Below are positions 63,172 to 64,000 of a stretch of 64,000 nucleotides of DNA, in pieces. This DNA comes from Gordonia zhenghanii (GTDB lineage Bacteria; Actinomycetota; Actinomycetes; Mycobacteriales; Mycobacteriaceae). The translations under genes were made by a program, and so were the position numbers. The stretch's first letter is position 1. Each line of letters starts with the position of its first letter. The notes under the pieces are model-generated. The model saw nothing but the letters and a program-made list of their open reading frames with translations, had not been told where the DNA came from and did no database searches. The stretch spans positions 124,001 through 188,000 of the forward strand of contig NZ_JAKKOQ010000006.1 in the NCBI RefSeq assembly GCF_021738965.1. The letters are read 5' to 3'.

Positions 63172-64000
63172 ATGACTGCTGTCACCTCAAAGCGCGTGTC
63201 CGGCGGGGCAGGCGAGCACGGCCACCTCGACGAGATGGCCACCGATCCGATCGCTCTGTTCCAGCGCGTGCGCGACGAGTGCGGCGACGTCGGGACGTTC
63301 CAGTTGGCCGACCGCGAAGTGGTTCTGGTGAGCGGCGCTGCCGCGAACGAGGAGTTCTTCCGCGCACCGGACGAAGTGCTCGACCAGGCTGCGGCGTACC
63401 CGTTCATGACACCGGTGTTCGGTGAGGGCGTCGTCTTCGACACCAGTCCGGAACGCCGCAGCGAGATGCTGCACAACCAGGCGCTCAAGGGCGCGCACAT
63501 GAAGCAGCACGCGGTGACCATTCCGCTCGAGGTCGAACGAATCATCGCGGACTGGGGCGACGAAGGGGAGATCGACCTTCTGGAGTTCTTCGCCGAGCTG
63601 ACGTTGTACACGTCGTCGTCCTGTCTGATCGGCGGCAAGTTCCGAGAGGAGTTGGACGTGCACGTCGCTCATCTCTTCCACGATTTGGAGAAGGGCACGG
63701 ACCCGATTGCGTATGTCGACATGCACGCCGACATCGAGAGCTTTCGACGCCGCGACGCGGCCCGTGCCGAACTCGTCGAGTTCATCGGGAAGATCATGAA
63801 GGGACGTGTCGAGAACCCGCCGGAGAACAAGGACGACCGCGACCTGGTCGACGTCCTCGTCTCGCTGATGAACGACGACGGTTCGCCGATGTTCGACGCG
63901 AACACCGTCACCGGCATCTTCATCTCGATGATGTTCGCCGGGCACCACACGACGTCGGGCACGGCGGCGTGGACGTTGATCGAGTTGCTGAAGAACCCCG
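63172..64000 (+). CDS. cyp51: Sterol 14-alpha-demethylase CYP51, N-terminal 276 residues (truncated by the window)
   Basis: The chain begins MTAVTSKRVSGGAGEHG after AAGGAGA and runs to the window end. It contains AAYPFMTPVFGEGVVFD (the B-C region with the CYP51 Tyr), and the I-helix MMFAGHHTTSGTAAWTLIE, the AGHHT signature that distinguishes CYP51 from other P450s. The heme-binding loop lies beyond the window. In M. tuberculosis a ferredoxin (Rv0763c) follows; expect it downstream. CYP51 demethylates 14-alpha-methyl sterols, but this group does not make sterols, so its natural substrate here is unclear. Confidence 0.93.
   Translation, partial: MTAVTSKRVSGGAGEHGHLDEMATDPIALFQRVRDECGDVGTFQLADREVVLVSGAAANEEFFRAPDEVLDQAAAYPFMTPVFGEGVVFDTSPERRSEMLHNQALKGAHMKQHAVTIPLEVERIIADWGDEGEIDLLEFFAELTLYTSSSCLIGGKFREELDVHVAHLFHDLEKGTDPIAYVDMHADIESFRRRDAARAELVEFIGKIMKGRVENPPENKDDRDLVDVLVSLMNDDGSPMFDANTVTGIFISMMFAGHHTTSGTAAWTLIELLKNP

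Noticed and set aside
61008-63638. An 876-residue minus-strand frame over the P450 operon
   Set aside because: It is antisense to three genes with diagnostic motifs and shows no homology.

Overview
The window comes from the chromosome of a high-GC actinobacterium of the mycolic-acid group (Mycobacteriales), most likely Gordonia or a close relative. The order assignment rests on FAS-II HadA/HadB dehydratase halves, an Ag85-type esterase, a complete mce import operon, actinobacterial RpoB/RpoC, MenJ and a CYP51 locus. The genus is an inference from protein similarity and the HadA-HadB fusion. No prophage, insertion sequence, CRISPR array or plasmid-like segment was seen; almost everything is chromosomal core or lineage-conserved DNA. 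Layout: (1) 1-9.6 kb, the end of a metal P-type ATPase, a minus-strand acetyltransferase/enoyl-reductase/methyltransferase group, then the menaquinone block menD, a DUF3592 protein, menG, menJ and a polyprenyl synthase, followed by htpX and yajQ. This order matches M. tuberculosis Rv0555-Rv0566c, but the glycosyltransferase mgtA is absent. (2) 9.6-14.8 kb, tRNA-Tyr, tRNA-Thr, tRNA-Met, rpmG, a fused hadA-hadB, tRNA-Trp, secE, nusG, rplK and rplA. (3) 14.8-21 kb, an accessory stretch: an MBL-CobU fusion, a DUF2786 protein with a HExxH metallohydrolase, a CocE/NonD hydrolase and a GH76 protein. (4) 21-43 kb, rplJ-rplL, then a 12-kb mce operon (mceG, yrbEA, yrbEB, mceABCDEF and two Mce-associated proteins with overlapping stops and starts), then rpoB-rpoC. 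(5) 43-51 kb, mixed single genes: an SRPBCC protein behind a KstR-type operator, an esterase, a DinB polymerase, SixA phosphatase, a transporter, flavodoxin, small lipoproteins, and an in-frame S4-domain/lipoprotein fusion. (6) 51-56.6 kb, an FprB-type ferredoxin reductase coupled to a glycosyltransferase, a methyltransferase and a terpenoid-cyclase-fold protein, with a convergent methyltransferase. (7) 56.6-64 kb, a catabolic-looking zone (quinone oxidoreductase, F420-type monooxygenase, amidohydrolase, thioesterase) and a TetR-CYP123-SDR-CYP51 operon cut off by the window end. The genes combine into respiratory quinone synthesis, transcription/translation machinery, mycolate elongation, lipid import by Mce, and lipid/sterol-type oxidation. 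Three sequences matching the KstR operator pattern TnnAACnnGTTnnA (one perfect, two with one mismatch) lie at 43047, 51133 and 60390 and may tie the last three regions together. The most unusual items are the S4-lipoprotein fusion (49611-50483), the uncharacterised fprB-linked cluster (51186-56566), the mce operon being contiguous with its ATPase gene and rpoB, and several long perfect dyads (9019-9122, 11912-11933).
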